NCBI GenBank assembly: GCA_016840185.1 | Contig: JAEOSV010000164.1 | Span: 1-10,584, forward strand | Length of the DNA: 10,584 nt | Source of the DNA: Candidatus Hermodarchaeota archaeon | GTDB lineage: Archaea; Asgardarchaeota; Hermodarchaeia; Hermodarchaeales; Hermodarchaeaceae | Reading direction: 5' to 3' | Translations under genes and position numbers: made by a program | Notes under the pieces: generated by a model | Databases searched by the model: none | Seen by the model: the letters and a program-made list of their open reading frames with translations, nothing else | Told to the model about the DNA's origin: nothing | Part shown: positions 1-6,535 of the stretch, piece by piece | Numbering within the stretch: position 1 is the stretch's first letter | Layout: every line of letters begins with the position of its first letter

Positions 1-114
1 AAATTACTAGAAAAACGAGGAATTATGGCTGGACTCCCTATTCCTGTTGCCTTGGGTCTCTTGGGAATGACAATTGGTTTCTTAATTCGATGGGTGTTAC
101 CCTTCATTCCATGA
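1..114 (+). CDS. C-terminal end of an unidentified membrane protein (5' partial)
   Basis: An open frame enters from the left edge and stops with TGA at 112-114, giving 37 visible residues. The last 25 or so are strongly hydrophobic (ending in FLIRWVLPFIP), as in one transmembrane helix near the C-terminus. An internal ATG at 25 follows a weak GAGG, so a 29-residue single-helix protein starting inside the window is also possible. I do not recognise a family. It is the only + strand gene left of 3489 and converges on eL38, with 29 bp between the two stops. Confidence 0.4.
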   Translation, partial: KLLEKRGIMAGLPIPVALGLLGMTIGFLIRWVLPFIP

Positions 115-143
115 GGATGAAAACAGGTCAAAAACCAGAAAAG
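115..143 (-). terminator. Poly-T terminator candidate for eL38
   Basis: Read on the minus strand, three T-runs (139-142, 130-134 and 120-123) follow directly after the eL38 stop codon. Runs of T without a required hairpin are the usual intrinsic termination signal in archaea. The neighbouring + gene has no T-run after its stop, so the signal belongs to the leftward transcript. Confidence 0.45.
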
Positions 144-338
144 TTAGACATCAACTACAGGTAACTTCATACCCGCTAGTAACCGTTCGGCGGTTCCAGG
201 ATCACAAACGTAGGTGTAAAGGTAACCAGGTGTGCGTAGCTTCAGCTTCACTGAATCTCGAAGACGTTTAACACGAACTTCACTCGCGCGTTCTACGATT
301 ACGAGGAATTCTTCTTCACTTTGAATTTCACGGGGCAT
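144..338 (-). CDS. rpl38e: Ribosomal protein eL38 (L38e)
   Basis: A 64-residue small, basic protein of the large ribosomal subunit. It begins MPREI, as eL38 proteins do (MPRKI or MPREI). The middle matches the eL38 core: an alternating basic stretch VRVKRLRDSVKLKLRT (about residues 22-37), then the YLYTYV strand (about 40-45) that corresponds to the RYLYTLV signature of the eukaryotic protein. The length fits the family (about 65-70). The ATG at 338 is preferred over an in-frame TTG at 341 because an AGGTGA Shine-Dalgarno (345-350) sits 6 nt upstream of the ATG, and because the family starts at this Met. A promoter-like box lies at 381-386. eL38 occurs in eukaryotes and in part of the archaea, not in bacteria. 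Confidence 0.88.
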   Translation of the reverse strand: MPREIQSEEEFLVIVERASEVRVKRLRDSVKLKLRTPGYLYTYVCDPGTAERLLAGMKLPVVDV

Positions 339-344
339 CAAAGA

Positions 345-350
345 TCACCT
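345..350 (-). promoter_or_regulatory. Shine-Dalgarno site of eL38
   Basis: On the minus strand this reads AGGTGA, a strong match to the anti-SD end of 16S rRNA. It sits 6 nt before the ATG at 338 and decides that start over the TTG one codon earlier. Confidence 0.7.
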
Positions 351-380
351 TGGAAGTTGGCAACGAGGCAGAATCACAAC

Positions 381-386
381 TTAAAA
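381..386 (-). promoter_or_regulatory. TATA box candidate for eL38
   Basis: The minus strand reads CTTTTAAG here, centred about 45 bp before the eL38 ATG. With the usual archaeal spacing of about 26 bp, transcription would begin near 357, leaving a leader of about 20 nt that contains the AGGTGA. The same core with similar spacing precedes eL40, which supports the call. This promoter would let eL38 be made separately from the tRNA and eL40 upstream. Confidence 0.5.
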
Positions 387-438
387 GCATTGTGTTGCTC
401 CCGACCTCGGTTAGCTAGTCCAATCCACTATTTCGGAA

Positions 439-546
439 TGGTGGGCCGGGCGTGAATTGAACACGCGACCTCCGCTGTTTCCTCGCATAAAGCCGATTTC
501 GGCAAAATCCTGTGAGAGCGGCGTCATACCACTAGACCACCGGCCC
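439..546 (-). tRNA. tRNA-Val (anticodon CAC) with an intron; CCA encoded
   Basis: Read on the minus strand, the 7-bp acceptor stem pairs GGGCCGG (546-540) with CCGGCCC (449-443), followed by discriminator A (442) and an encoded CCA (441-439). The D-arm is GTC...GAC (537-523). The anticodon stem pairs CCGCT (521-517) with AGCGG (476-472). The variable loop is AGGTC, and the T-arm is GCGTG-TTCAATT-CACGC. The two halves of the anticodon loop are separated by 33 nt. Removing 478-510 leaves the 7-nt loop CTCACAC, with anticodon CAC and A37, which reads valine GUG codons. The body also resembles archaeal tRNA-Val (GGUCUAGUGGU D-arm). The gene starts only 14 nt after the eL40 stop codon, so it may be processed from the eL40 transcript. 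Confidence 0.9.
478..510 (-). other. tRNA-Val intron at the canonical 37/38 position
   Basis: A 33-nt insertion lies between A37 and position 38 of the tRNA. It contains a small hairpin, GCCG-AAAT-CGGC on the minus strand (503-492). Either 37/38 or one nucleotide earlier gives the same mature loop, so the exact cut is ambiguous by 1 nt. I could not draw a clean bulge-helix-bulge by hand; a relaxed version is likely. Such introns are removed by the archaeal splicing endonuclease and ligated by RtcB. Confidence 0.75.
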
Positions 547-560
547 TACTTGGTGTACGA

Positions 561-722
561 CTACCTAGTAAGTTCACGCCGTTTGGGTCGTAAGTTTTTA
601 CGGCGGCAGCGACGACACTTGGTTGCCTTAAAGGGATTCTTTGCTCCACAATCACGACAAATTGTGACGTAGAGTAGATGACGAAGTGCAATACGGCGTT
701 TTTCTGGATCAGCGACAGGCAT
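561..722 (-). CDS. rpl40e: Ribosomal protein eL40 (L40e), zinc-ribbon form
   Basis: A 53-residue, very basic protein of the large ribosomal subunit. Two Cys pairs, C22-x2-C25 and C36-x2-C39, form the zinc ribbon. The surrounding signatures ICRDCGAKNPFKATKCRRC and NLRPKRRE match the eL40 family (CMRCGA..N..ATKCRKC...LRPK). It stands alone, as in other archaea; in eukaryotes this protein is made as a ubiquitin fusion. The ATG at 722 is preceded by AGGTGA (728-733) 5 nt upstream, and by a TTTTAA box at 760-765. It lies 57 bp after sucD and 14 bp before the tRNA-Val gene. Confidence 0.9.
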   Translation of the reverse strand: MPVADPEKRRIALRHLLYVTICRDCGAKNPFKATKCRRCRRKNLRPKRRELTR

Positions 723-727
723 CGTAT

Positions 728-733
728 TCACCT
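728..733 (-). promoter_or_regulatory. Shine-Dalgarno site of eL40
   Basis: AGGTGA on the minus strand, 5 nt before the ATG at 722. It is the same sequence used by eL38. Confidence 0.65.
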
Positions 734-759
734 AATGGGGGTGCGATTTCTTTGGTGCC

Positions 760-765
760 TTAAAA
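760..765 (-). promoter_or_regulatory. TATA box candidate for eL40 (and possibly tRNA-Val)
   Basis: The minus strand reads CCTTTTAAGG, centred about 40 bp before the eL40 start, in the 57-bp gap after sucD. A start near 736 is expected. It matches the eL38 element (CTTTTAAG). Because only 14 nt separate eL40 from the tRNA, this promoter may also serve the tRNA. Confidence 0.5.
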
Positions 766-779
766 GGATATCGTGATGA

Positions 780-1649
780 TTACAGGATTTTCTGTAAGGC
801 TTCATCAACGTCAATGGGTCGATCGATAACAATGGCTCCTGCTTTACGGAGGGCTTTGATCTTTCCATCAGCTGTTCCGGTCTTACCACTAACAATAGCA
901 CCAGCATGACCCATGCGTTTTCCTTTGGGTGCAGTTCGACCAGCAATATATGCGATGACAGGTTTGGAGATGTGTTTTTTAATGTAATCAGCAGCTTCCT
1001 CTTCCGCGCTTCCACCAATTTCACCAATTAGAACCGTTGCATCGGTGCCTTTGTCTTCCTCAAAGAGTTTGAGGGCATCAACAAAAGACATACCCACAAT
1101 GGGATCTCCTCCGAGACCAATTGCCGTGGATTGACCAAATCCCGCATCAGAAAGGCTCGCTGCAACCTCATAGGTAAGCGTTCCACTCCGGGAAATCAAT
1201 CCCACGCGCCCTGGCTTAAAGACATGGGCTGGCATAATTCCGAGTTTACATTGACCCGGCGAAATAATGCCAGGGGTATTCGGTCCAATAATATAGCTTC
1301 CTTGACGACGGGCAAGTTCAATAAATCGCATCTCATCGTGAACCGGAATATGCTCGGTAATAACGGTAACAACCCTCAGATCAGCATCTAATGCTTCAGT
1401 TGCGGCATCTGCTGCAAAGCGAGCGGGAACAAAGATAATTGAGGCATTGAGTTCTGGGAATTGATTTTTTGCTTCAACTACACTGTCAAAAACTGGAATC
1501 CCATCAATCTCTTGTCCTCCTTTTCCAGGCGTTGTACCTGCAAGGACTGTGGATCCATACCCAAGCATCGCTTGTGTATGAAAATGTCCTTCACGGCCAG
1601 TAATTCCCTGGACGAGAATCTTCGTTTTTTTATCAATCAGAATCGTCAT
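780..1649 (-). CDS. sucD: Succinate-CoA ligase, alpha subunit
   Basis: With SucC it interconverts succinyl-CoA and succinate while making ATP or GTP; it is a cytoplasmic enzyme of the citric acid cycle. The 289-residue length is normal. The N-terminal CoA-binding Rossmann domain starts with VQGITGREG (13-21) and continues with GTTPGKGG (38-45). IGPNTPGIISPG (121-132) and ISRSGTLTYE (152-161) are conserved family segments. The phosphorylated active-site histidine is H248 in KRMGHAGAI (244-252). The ATG at 1649 lies 2 nt after the sucC stop, with a GGGGG ribosome site inside the sucC end, so the two are translationally linked. Close relatives include malate-CoA ligase, so the substrate is inferred from the best-known family member. 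Confidence 0.93.
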   Translation of the reverse strand: MTILIDKKTKILVQGITGREGHFHTQAMLGYGSTVLAGTTPGKGGQEIDGIPVFDSVVEAKNQFPELNASIIFVPARFAADAATEALDADLRVVTVITEHIPVHDEMRFIELARRQGSYIIGPNTPGIISPGQCKLGIMPAHVFKPGRVGLISRSGTLTYEVAASLSDAGFGQSTAIGLGGDPIVGMSFVDALKLFEEDKGTDATVLIGEIGGSAEEEAADYIKKHISKPVIAYIAGRTAPKGKRMGHAGAIVSGKTGTADGKIKALRKAGAIVIDRPIDVDEALQKIL

Positions 1650-1651
1650 GG

Positions 1652-2797
1652 TTAATCCCCCTTTGGTGCATGTTCAACGACACGTTTTGCTGCAGCATCC
1701 ATGGAATCTAGGAACGGAATACTAGCGGCTTCCAAGATCTCAGCACCTTCCTTTTCACGTGTCCCAATCATGCGAATTACAACGGGTGCCTGTCGTGGCA
1801 AATGCTTCTGGGCTTCCACAATACCACGGGCCATTTCATCACATCGTGTAATTCCACCAAGAATATTGATGAAAACTGCCTTCACATCTGGATGTGACAA
1901 GACAATGTCAAGCGCCTGGCTCATCCGGTCAGCCGTCGCACCACCCCCTACGTCAAGAAAGTTGGCTGGTGCTCCACCATAATACTTGACGGCATCCATT
2001 GTGGCCATCACTAAACCAGCACCATTTCCAATAATCCCAATATTTCCATCCAATTCTACATACGTCATACCTTGTTTTTGGGCTCGTTGTTCAAGCTCGG
2101 TTTGCTCGGTGATTCCCGAACTGACCCGTGCTGCGAGCGACTTATGACGGAAGAGGGAATTGTCATCCACATTGAGTCTAGCATCTGCCGCAAAATAATC
2201 ACCCTCGGTGGTTACAATAAGTGGGTTGATTTCTGTCAGTTCTGCATCATTTCGAATGAACACTTGCCAGAGCCGTAGCAGCAGACCAGCAACTTTTACC
2301 ATTGCCTTACCTTCAAACCCTGCTTCCTTGGCAATATTCCGTGCTTCAAAGTCACGAAGTCCCAAGATGGGGTCCACCCAGAATCGAGCGATTTTATCAG
2401 GATGCTTTTCAGCCACTTGTTCGATATCGACTCCACCCATTGCGCTACAAATGACGACAGGGCGGCGTCGAGCGCGGTCAATAGTAATCCCCAGATAGAT
2501 TTCTTGCTGAATATCAAGGCGCTGCTCCACCAACACCCGGTCTACTGGATACTCATGAATAGTCATTTTCAGTAATTCTGCAGCGACCGTCTTTGCCTCT
2601 TTCGGCGTATCTGCAAATTTTATACCGCCGGCTTTTCCTCGCCCCCCGGCAAGAACTTGGACTTTGATTACGACAGGACAACCCATGTCCTTTGTGATTT
2701 TAGCTGCTTCTTCAGCTGTGGTTGCTAGCCCTGATGGGGGAAGAGGTAGGTCTACCTGGCGAAGTGCCTCCTTTGCTTCATATTCAAAAAGACGCAT
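1652..2797 (-). CDS. sucC: Succinate-CoA ligase, beta subunit (ATP-grasp)
   Basis: The nucleotide-binding partner of SucD. The 381 residues match the family length. The N-terminal ATP-grasp domain shows VVIKVQVLAGGRGKAGG (42-58), with the glycine-rich loop over the nucleotide phosphates, and ELTEINPL (186-193), with metal-binding acids. The C-terminal ligase domain has GNGAGL (257-262), LDVGGGA (281-287) and GGITRCDEMARGI (314-326), the loop that reaches the CoA/phosphohistidine site. It starts with ATG at 2797, 12 bp after the stop of the Lrp-like regulator, and ends 2 nt before sucD. Whether ADP or GDP is used cannot be told from the sequence by eye. Confidence 0.93.
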   Translation of the reverse strand: MRLFEYEAKEALRQVDLPLPPSGLATTAEEAAKITKDMGCPVVIKVQVLAGGRGKAGGIKFADTPKEAKTVAAELLKMTIHEYPVDRVLVEQRLDIQQEIYLGITIDRARRRPVVICSAMGGVDIEQVAEKHPDKIARFWVDPILGLRDFEARNIAKEAGFEGKAMVKVAGLLLRLWQVFIRNDAELTEINPLIVTTEGDYFAADARLNVDDNSLFRHKSLAARVSSGITEQTELEQRAQKQGMTYVELDGNIGIIGNGAGLVMATMDAVKYYGGAPANFLDVGGGATADRMSQALDIVLSHPDVKAVFINILGGITRCDEMARGIVEAQKHLPRQAPVVIRMIGTREKEGAEILEAASIPFLDSMDAAAKRVVEHAPKGD

Positions 2798-2809
2798 GAA
2801 CGATCATCT

Positions 2810-3298
2810 CTAGATGGCTTCAGGTGTCCACGTTGTTAGTACCGTATGAGTTGAGGTTTCAATAACGCCTTCAATATCCGCCGCCTTTGACAGAAATTCT
2901 GCTAACTCGGCTCCTCCAATAGCTACAACTATGTCAACGGACCCAGTAACACGGTGAAGGCGCAATGGGTTTAGAAGTTTAATTTCATCATACACCTGGA
3001 CACGTGACTTGGGTTCAACTCTCAAAAATACGAGTGCTTGATCTGTGGATTTACCCAATAATCGAAGGGAATCTGGTGACAAGTCGATGAACCCGCGACC
3101 GGTGCGAATGAGTTTGAGTGCGCGTAGCTTCCGTAAGTGATTGCTCAGTGCCTGCCGAGTAATCTTGAGCTCTTTAGCTAACTCGGATTGTGTCCGTGTC
3201 ACAGTTTGCACTGACATCGGGATGCTCGCTTGATACAATTTCCTTAGAATCTCAAGCTGTCGTTCAGTTAATCGAACAACTCTATCAACTAGTTCCAA
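2810..3298 (-). CDS. Lrp/AsnC-like transcription regulator
   Basis: From a TTG at 3298 the protein has 162 residues. A winged helix-turn-helix comes first (about 10-80; recognition region TQSELAKELKITRQALSNHL, 36-55), followed by an alpha/beta ligand-binding domain of the Lrp RAM type (about 87-158; LVFLRVEP, GSVDIVVAIGG). The length is typical of the family. The frame stays open upstream to a GTG at 3457, but those 53 extra residues look unlike protein. The TTG is preceded by AGGTG 9 nt upstream, so I prefer it, with moderate certainty. It lies 12 bp before sucC, which suggests one transcript and control of succinyl-CoA formation or of itself. The effector is unknown. Confidence 0.75.
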   Translation of the reverse strand: MELVDRVVRLTERQLEILRKLYQASIPMSVQTVTRTQSELAKELKITRQALSNHLRKLRALKLIRTGRGFIDLSPDSLRLLGKSTDQALVFLRVEPKSRVQVYDEIKLLNPLRLHRVTGSVDIVVAIGGAELAEFLSKAADIEGVIETSTHTVLTTWTPEAI

Positions 3299-3488
3299 TC
3301 TGGTCCACACCTGCTTACAAAGGGTAATGGACGAGTAGGAACATTGCCTTTTCAGCGTTGTTCTTGTGTAAAGTAAATCGTACAAATATGACAAGGGGTT
3401 TGTTCCATCAGTTGGATGACAATGTTTTTTAACCTTCCAGCGAATCGCTGTGTTCACACCGTAAAGATTAGAAGTAGAAGGCTTAACC
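3299..3488. promoter_or_regulatory. Divergent intergenic region between regulator/sucCD and the zinc/KH gene
   Basis: About 190 bp between the preferred start of the regulator and the GTG of the zinc/KH gene. Toward the right, a TTTTTTAA box at 3425-3432 could drive the zinc/KH gene. Toward the left, an AT-rich GATTTACTTTACAC (about 3369-3382 on the minus strand) could drive the regulator-sucCD operon. These are weak matches chosen by spacing. I see no clear inverted repeat that would be an Lrp operator. Confidence 0.35.
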
Positions 3489-3998
3489 GTGAAATCTCCG
3501 CTCTGTGAAATCTGTTTGAAAAACTATCCGCTCATCTGTGGCAACTGTCAAGCCAAAATCGAAGAAGGGGAAATCACCGACCTCGATGTAAAAGTAGCCC
3601 GTGCGCTTGTGAATTTAGAAGATCTCTTTCCTTCTATCAAAAACGTCACATTCAAGCGAGTTTTTGAAATCAACGGAGTCATCATTGTCTTGGTTGGTAA
3701 AGGAGACGTTCGTAGGATTATCGGTTCCAGTCGACGTGTACTTCGACAATTGGAACAGGAAATTAACGCCCAAGTGCGAATCGTCGAAGAAAGTCGTAAC
3801 CCTCAGGATATTCTTCGAGATTTAATCCGTCCAGTTAGAATTCTTGGAATTAATACGATTTGGCTTCCTGACAACAGTTTCGAGCGCATTGTTCGGATAA
3901 GCGAGCGAGAACGCGAGAACATTCCACTCACATTAAAGCAGCTAGAAAACGCGATTTACGAAATGACCAGTGAACGTATTCGTATCGAATTTGACTAG
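3489..3998 (+). CDS. Zinc-ribbon/KH-domain RNA-binding protein, NusA-like
   Basis: A 169-residue protein with an N-terminal zinc knuckle (C6-x2-C9 and C17-x2-C20), followed by a conserved helical EGEITDLDVKVARALVNLE segment (26-44) and a KH-type fold. The KH core is VIIVLVGKGDVRRIIG (64-79), then a helix VLRQLEQEINAQVRIVEE (84-101), and a C-terminal segment with VRILGIN (116-122). This architecture matches archaeal proteins annotated as NusA-like or KH-domain transcription elongation proteins; the function is not established. The usual GxxG RNA-binding loop reads GSSR (79-82), so classic KH contact may be weakened. The start is GTG at 3489 with no strong ribosome site. It converges on truD, with 13 bp between the stops. 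Confidence 0.72.
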   Translation: MKSPLCEICLKNYPLICGNCQAKIEEGEITDLDVKVARALVNLEDLFPSIKNVTFKRVFEINGVIIVLVGKGDVRRIIGSSRRVLRQLEQEINAQVRIVEESRNPQDILRDLIRPVRILGINTIWLPDNSFERIVRISERERENIPLTLKQLENAIYEMTSERIRIEFD

Positions 3999-4011
3999 AC
4001 TCCCACTCTGT

Positions 4012-5322
4012 TCATAACTGGGTTGGCATTTCTGGCTTGATAAACTCCCGTAAAATTACTGATGCATAACTTCCCTTAGGCAAGTCAAACTGAACTCGAA
4101 CAGGGGTGTCACCCTCTTCTGCAATTAGCTTAATCTCCAATTCTTCAGGATTTACAAGAAGCGCCCGAAATGTGCCCCTAGAACTGAGTGCGGGTAACTC
4201 TTTGAGTCGAAATTGACTCGGTGAGATCTTCTCAGAGTTCAGAATTGAGCTATAGATTTCACCCATAACACCCTCCAACGGAACATGCTCAAAGTCGTAA
4301 CCAATAATCGGGATGACGAGCTTCTGAGTACCAGTTCGTACCTTCTGCTGGGCCTGTGCCATGGAACTCTTTGTAACAGGCCGAACCGCATGGATTTCAC
4401 CAGAAGGTGGCATCAAGAAATCTCCAATAATAGGTTCCTGTAACGAAATTTCGCGGTTCACACGTTCACTAATTGCTTTGTTAAAAATGTAAGATTGGTA
4501 TGCATGAATATAGAGTCTGACTAAATCCCTAGGGAGTACCATTAAGCTCTCCTTGAATTTTCCTGGGTTCTTGCTAAGGTAGTGAGTAATTGCCCGTTCG
4601 TAGGTCCCTTGCACTGGTTCAGTTTCAATCAAAGGACCCTCTTCATCTCTTTTTGGAAACTGGTTATTTTCAAGGAGAATCTGAACAGCCTGCTCGTAGT
4701 TTTCCAGCACAATTTGTTTACCCACTAAGTGTGTGTTCGGGCGGATAACTCCAAACCGTTGGGGTCCGTAATAGTTGAGAACACCAGTCGATTCACCAAT
4801 CTCTTGCCGAATTCGGTCCACTCGATTTCTAGTTTCTTTAGTATCAAGTGCAACCTCACGAACGATAATTGTGAAACGATTACCCTTCAATGCACCAGGA
4901 ACTATGGGTTTTGAAACGCGGTGAGGATGTAAAATCGATAATTGTGCAATGTCCCGCCCAATTAAGTCGTGTGGCGCTCCTCGATATGAAACACGTTGGG
5001 AGGTGACTGCTCGACGATCTTTCATACCTGCATACGAGAATCGCTTGTAACTTGCTCCTACTGACTTACTGAGTCGGCGAATCGCCTGAATCGAATCAAT
5101 ATTCCGTTTTACCATAAAAAAAGCGGTTAATTTACCGGGCAGATCTGGATATTCTGCATCAGAGACCTCAAGTGGGGCAATTGATCCATCAAGTCCGATT
5201 TCTTGGACGACAAAATCCTCTGGCGTTTTTCTGAGCCGTCCTCCAATGCCCTCAGACCGTGTAGTAAATGCCTTCATTCCGATAAGGGCATCATACTCTT
5301 TGGATTGCACAAAATCCACCAA
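4012..5322 (-). CDS. truD: tRNA pseudouridine synthase TruD (archaeal/eukaryal PUS7 family)
   Basis: Isomerises a uridine in tRNA (position 13 in the bacterial family member) to pseudouridine. The 436 residues are within the archaeal range. The catalytic segment FSYAGMKDRRAVTSQ (95-109) carries the nucleophile Asp, D102. LKGNRFTI (145-152), YYGPQRFG (184-191) and YQSYIFN (275-281) are further TruD family signatures, and the TRUD insertion domain lies between about 200 and 350. The open frame starts at TTG 5322, with a GTG directly after it; either may be used. The pth2 stop lies only a few nucleotides upstream, so the two genes are probably one transcript, both acting on tRNA. Confidence 0.92.
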   Translation of the reverse strand: MVDFVQSKEYDALIGMKAFTTRSEGIGGRLRKTPEDFVVQEIGLDGSIAPLEVSDAEYPDLPGKLTAFFMVKRNIDSIQAIRRLSKSVGASYKRFSYAGMKDRRAVTSQRVSYRGAPHDLIGRDIAQLSILHPHRVSKPIVPGALKGNRFTIIVREVALDTKETRNRVDRIRQEIGESTGVLNYYGPQRFGVIRPNTHLVGKQIVLENYEQAVQILLENNQFPKRDEEGPLIETEPVQGTYERAITHYLSKNPGKFKESLMVLPRDLVRLYIHAYQSYIFNKAISERVNREISLQEPIIGDFLMPPSGEIHAVRPVTKSSMAQAQQKVRTGTQKLVIPIIGYDFEHVPLEGVMGEIYSSILNSEKISPSQFRLKELPALSSRGTFRALLVNPEELEIKLIAEEGDTPVRVQFDLPKGSYASVILREFIKPEMPTQL

Positions 5323-5326
5323 TCAC

Positions 5327-5719
5327 TCAAAGTAGTTGCAAGTCGCCTGTAATCTTGTCCACGGTCTTTGTGGAAGCAGGACCAATCCCTAGCGCCGTAA
5401 CAGTTCCTGGAGGAAGTTCAGTGAGACCCCGGTCACGAACCAGATATGTTGACAGTCCTGCTTTTACAGCCTTTTCCCGCAAGGCAATCAAAGCCGTTTC
5501 AGAAGCTACCTTCACAGCAACTTTCTTTTGCCCCTCCCACAGCCATTTTCGCCAAGAGGTTGGAGCATGTTTTCGCGCCTCTTCTGCCGAAGAAACAGCT
5601 GCATGAGCCGTCTGAACCGCTAACTTTCCTCGACTCATTTTCAAGTCTGTACGAATCACTAACACTTGTTTATACTCAAATACCTCAGCGAGCTTTTTCA
5701 CAGGATTCAAATCCTCCAT
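5327..5719 (-). CDS. pth2: Peptidyl-tRNA hydrolase, Pth2 type
   Basis: Releases peptides from peptidyl-tRNA that drops off the ribosome; this is the archaeal and eukaryotic form. From the ATG at 5719 it has 130 residues. The family core is YKQVLVIRTDLKMSRGKLA (16-34), running into VQTAHAAVSSA (35-45), then GQKKVAVKV (63-71) and DRGLTELPPGTVTALGIGPA (96-115), the last being the active-site C-terminal segment. The frame is open to an ATG at 5788, but the extra 23 residues are not Pth2-like, and using that start would leave almost no space to the divergent HAD gene, so 5719 is preferred. It is followed within a few nt by truD. Confidence 0.92.
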   Translation of the reverse strand: MEDLNPVKKLAEVFEYKQVLVIRTDLKMSRGKLAVQTAHAAVSSAEEARKHAPTSWRKWLWEGQKKVAVKVASETALIALREKAVKAGLSTYLVRDRGLTELPPGTVTALGIGPASTKTVDKITGDLQLL

Positions 5720-5803
5720 TTCATCGCAACCGATTATAAAATCCCTTAAGTAGTTAAACCTCACGTTATGGCATATTTGCATTTTCATTTTCTTTGATAT
5801 TCA
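5720..5803. promoter_or_regulatory. Divergent promoter region of pth2-truD and HAD-GGR
   Basis: An AT-rich stretch between the preferred starts of pth2 (5719) and the HAD gene (5818). Toward the left, TTTAACTA (about 5752-5759, minus strand) has suitable spacing for pth2. Toward the right, GCATATTT (5771-5778) could serve the HAD gene, with a start near 5800. Both boxes are assigned by spacing only. Confidence 0.3.
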
Positions 5804-5810
5804 GAGGAGG
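5804..5810 (+). promoter_or_regulatory. Strong Shine-Dalgarno deciding the HAD gene start
   Basis: GAGGAGG lies 7 nt before the TTG at 5818. This is the strongest ribosome site in the window and favours 5818 over the in-frame TTG at 5794. Confidence 0.75.
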
Positions 5811-5817
5811 CAAGGCG

Positions 5818-6528
5818 TTGACAGAAAAAATCACCACGGTGTTTTTCGATTTTGGGGGAACCTTATGTGATTATTACCCCTCAACCGCCGAAATCTGGGC
5901 AAAAATAGCTGAACGATTAGATCGTCAAATATCACCGGATGACGCTCGTATTCAACAAGGGATGAGAAAACAGAACCGAGCCTATGAACGGTTAGGCATC
6001 CCTTTTGGGCAATTATCCAACGATCAACTCCACTCACTTAATGGCCTGGTACTAACAGCCATGGGAATTGATGGAGCAGGTGCACAAGATACCATTGCTG
6101 CAGAATTTCTAGCCCGCGAAAAAGGTGGAAGGTATACCATGTATCCCGATGCTACCGAAACCCTAGGTGCAATCAAACGAAAAGGGATTAAAATCGGTAT
6201 GATCTCGAATGTAGGTCAGGAGCTTGCACTAACTCGCCGCCCATTTCTGAAAGAAAATGGGATTCTTCAATTCTTTGATACAATAATCTTCTCTATAGAA
6301 GTTGGAGTCAAGAAACCCGAGAAAGCGATTTTTGACCTTGCTCTACGAGAAATCGGAGAAAAAAATCCTATGAAAGCTATGCATGTCGGGGATAGTCCAA
6401 TCGAAGATGTGAAGGGGGCTCGGAATGCAGGATTAATTCCAGTTTTATTTGATCCTTTGGATTTTTCTTCGACTGAAAACGTTATTAAAATCAAAGTGCT
6501 GTCAGATATCCTCCAATACTTGAAATGA
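5818..6528 (+). CDS. HAD-superfamily hydrolase, subfamily IA-like
   Basis: A 236-residue haloacid-dehalogenase-fold enzyme, starting at TTG 5818 after GAGGAGG. Motif I is FFDFGGTLCD (9-18), with nucleophile D11. A helical cap follows (about 20-105), then motif II in MISNVG, motif III lysine in VKKPEKAIF, and motif IV GDSPIEDVKGA with the metal-binding acids. In most HAD phosphatases the residue two after the nucleophile is Asp, the general acid/base; here it is Gly (G13). This variant exists in some family branches, so the enzyme may act differently from a standard phosphatase. The substrate is unknown. The stop is followed within 8 nt by the GGR-like gene, so co-transcription is likely. Confidence 0.85.
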   Translation: MTEKITTVFFDFGGTLCDYYPSTAEIWAKIAERLDRQISPDDARIQQGMRKQNRAYERLGIPFGQLSNDQLHSLNGLVLTAMGIDGAGAQDTIAAEFLAREKGGRYTMYPDATETLGAIKRKGIKIGMISNVGQELALTRRPFLKENGILQFFDTIIFSIEVGVKKPEKAIFDLALREIGEKNPMKAMHVGDSPIEDVKGARNAGLIPVLFDPLDFSSTENVIKIKVLSDILQYLK

Positions 6529-6535
6529 GCTAGTG

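Noticed and set aside
457..672. + strand ORF of 71 residues
   Set aside because: It is antisense to the tRNA-Val and eL40 genes, both clearly identified.
3299..3457. N-terminal extension of the Lrp-like regulator to GTG 3457
   Set aside because: The 53 residues are unlike the family and cover the likely promoter region. A Shine-Dalgarno supports the TTG at 3298.
5720..5788. N-terminal extension of Pth2 to ATG 5788
   Set aside because: The extra 23 residues do not resemble Pth2 and would occupy the divergent promoter space.
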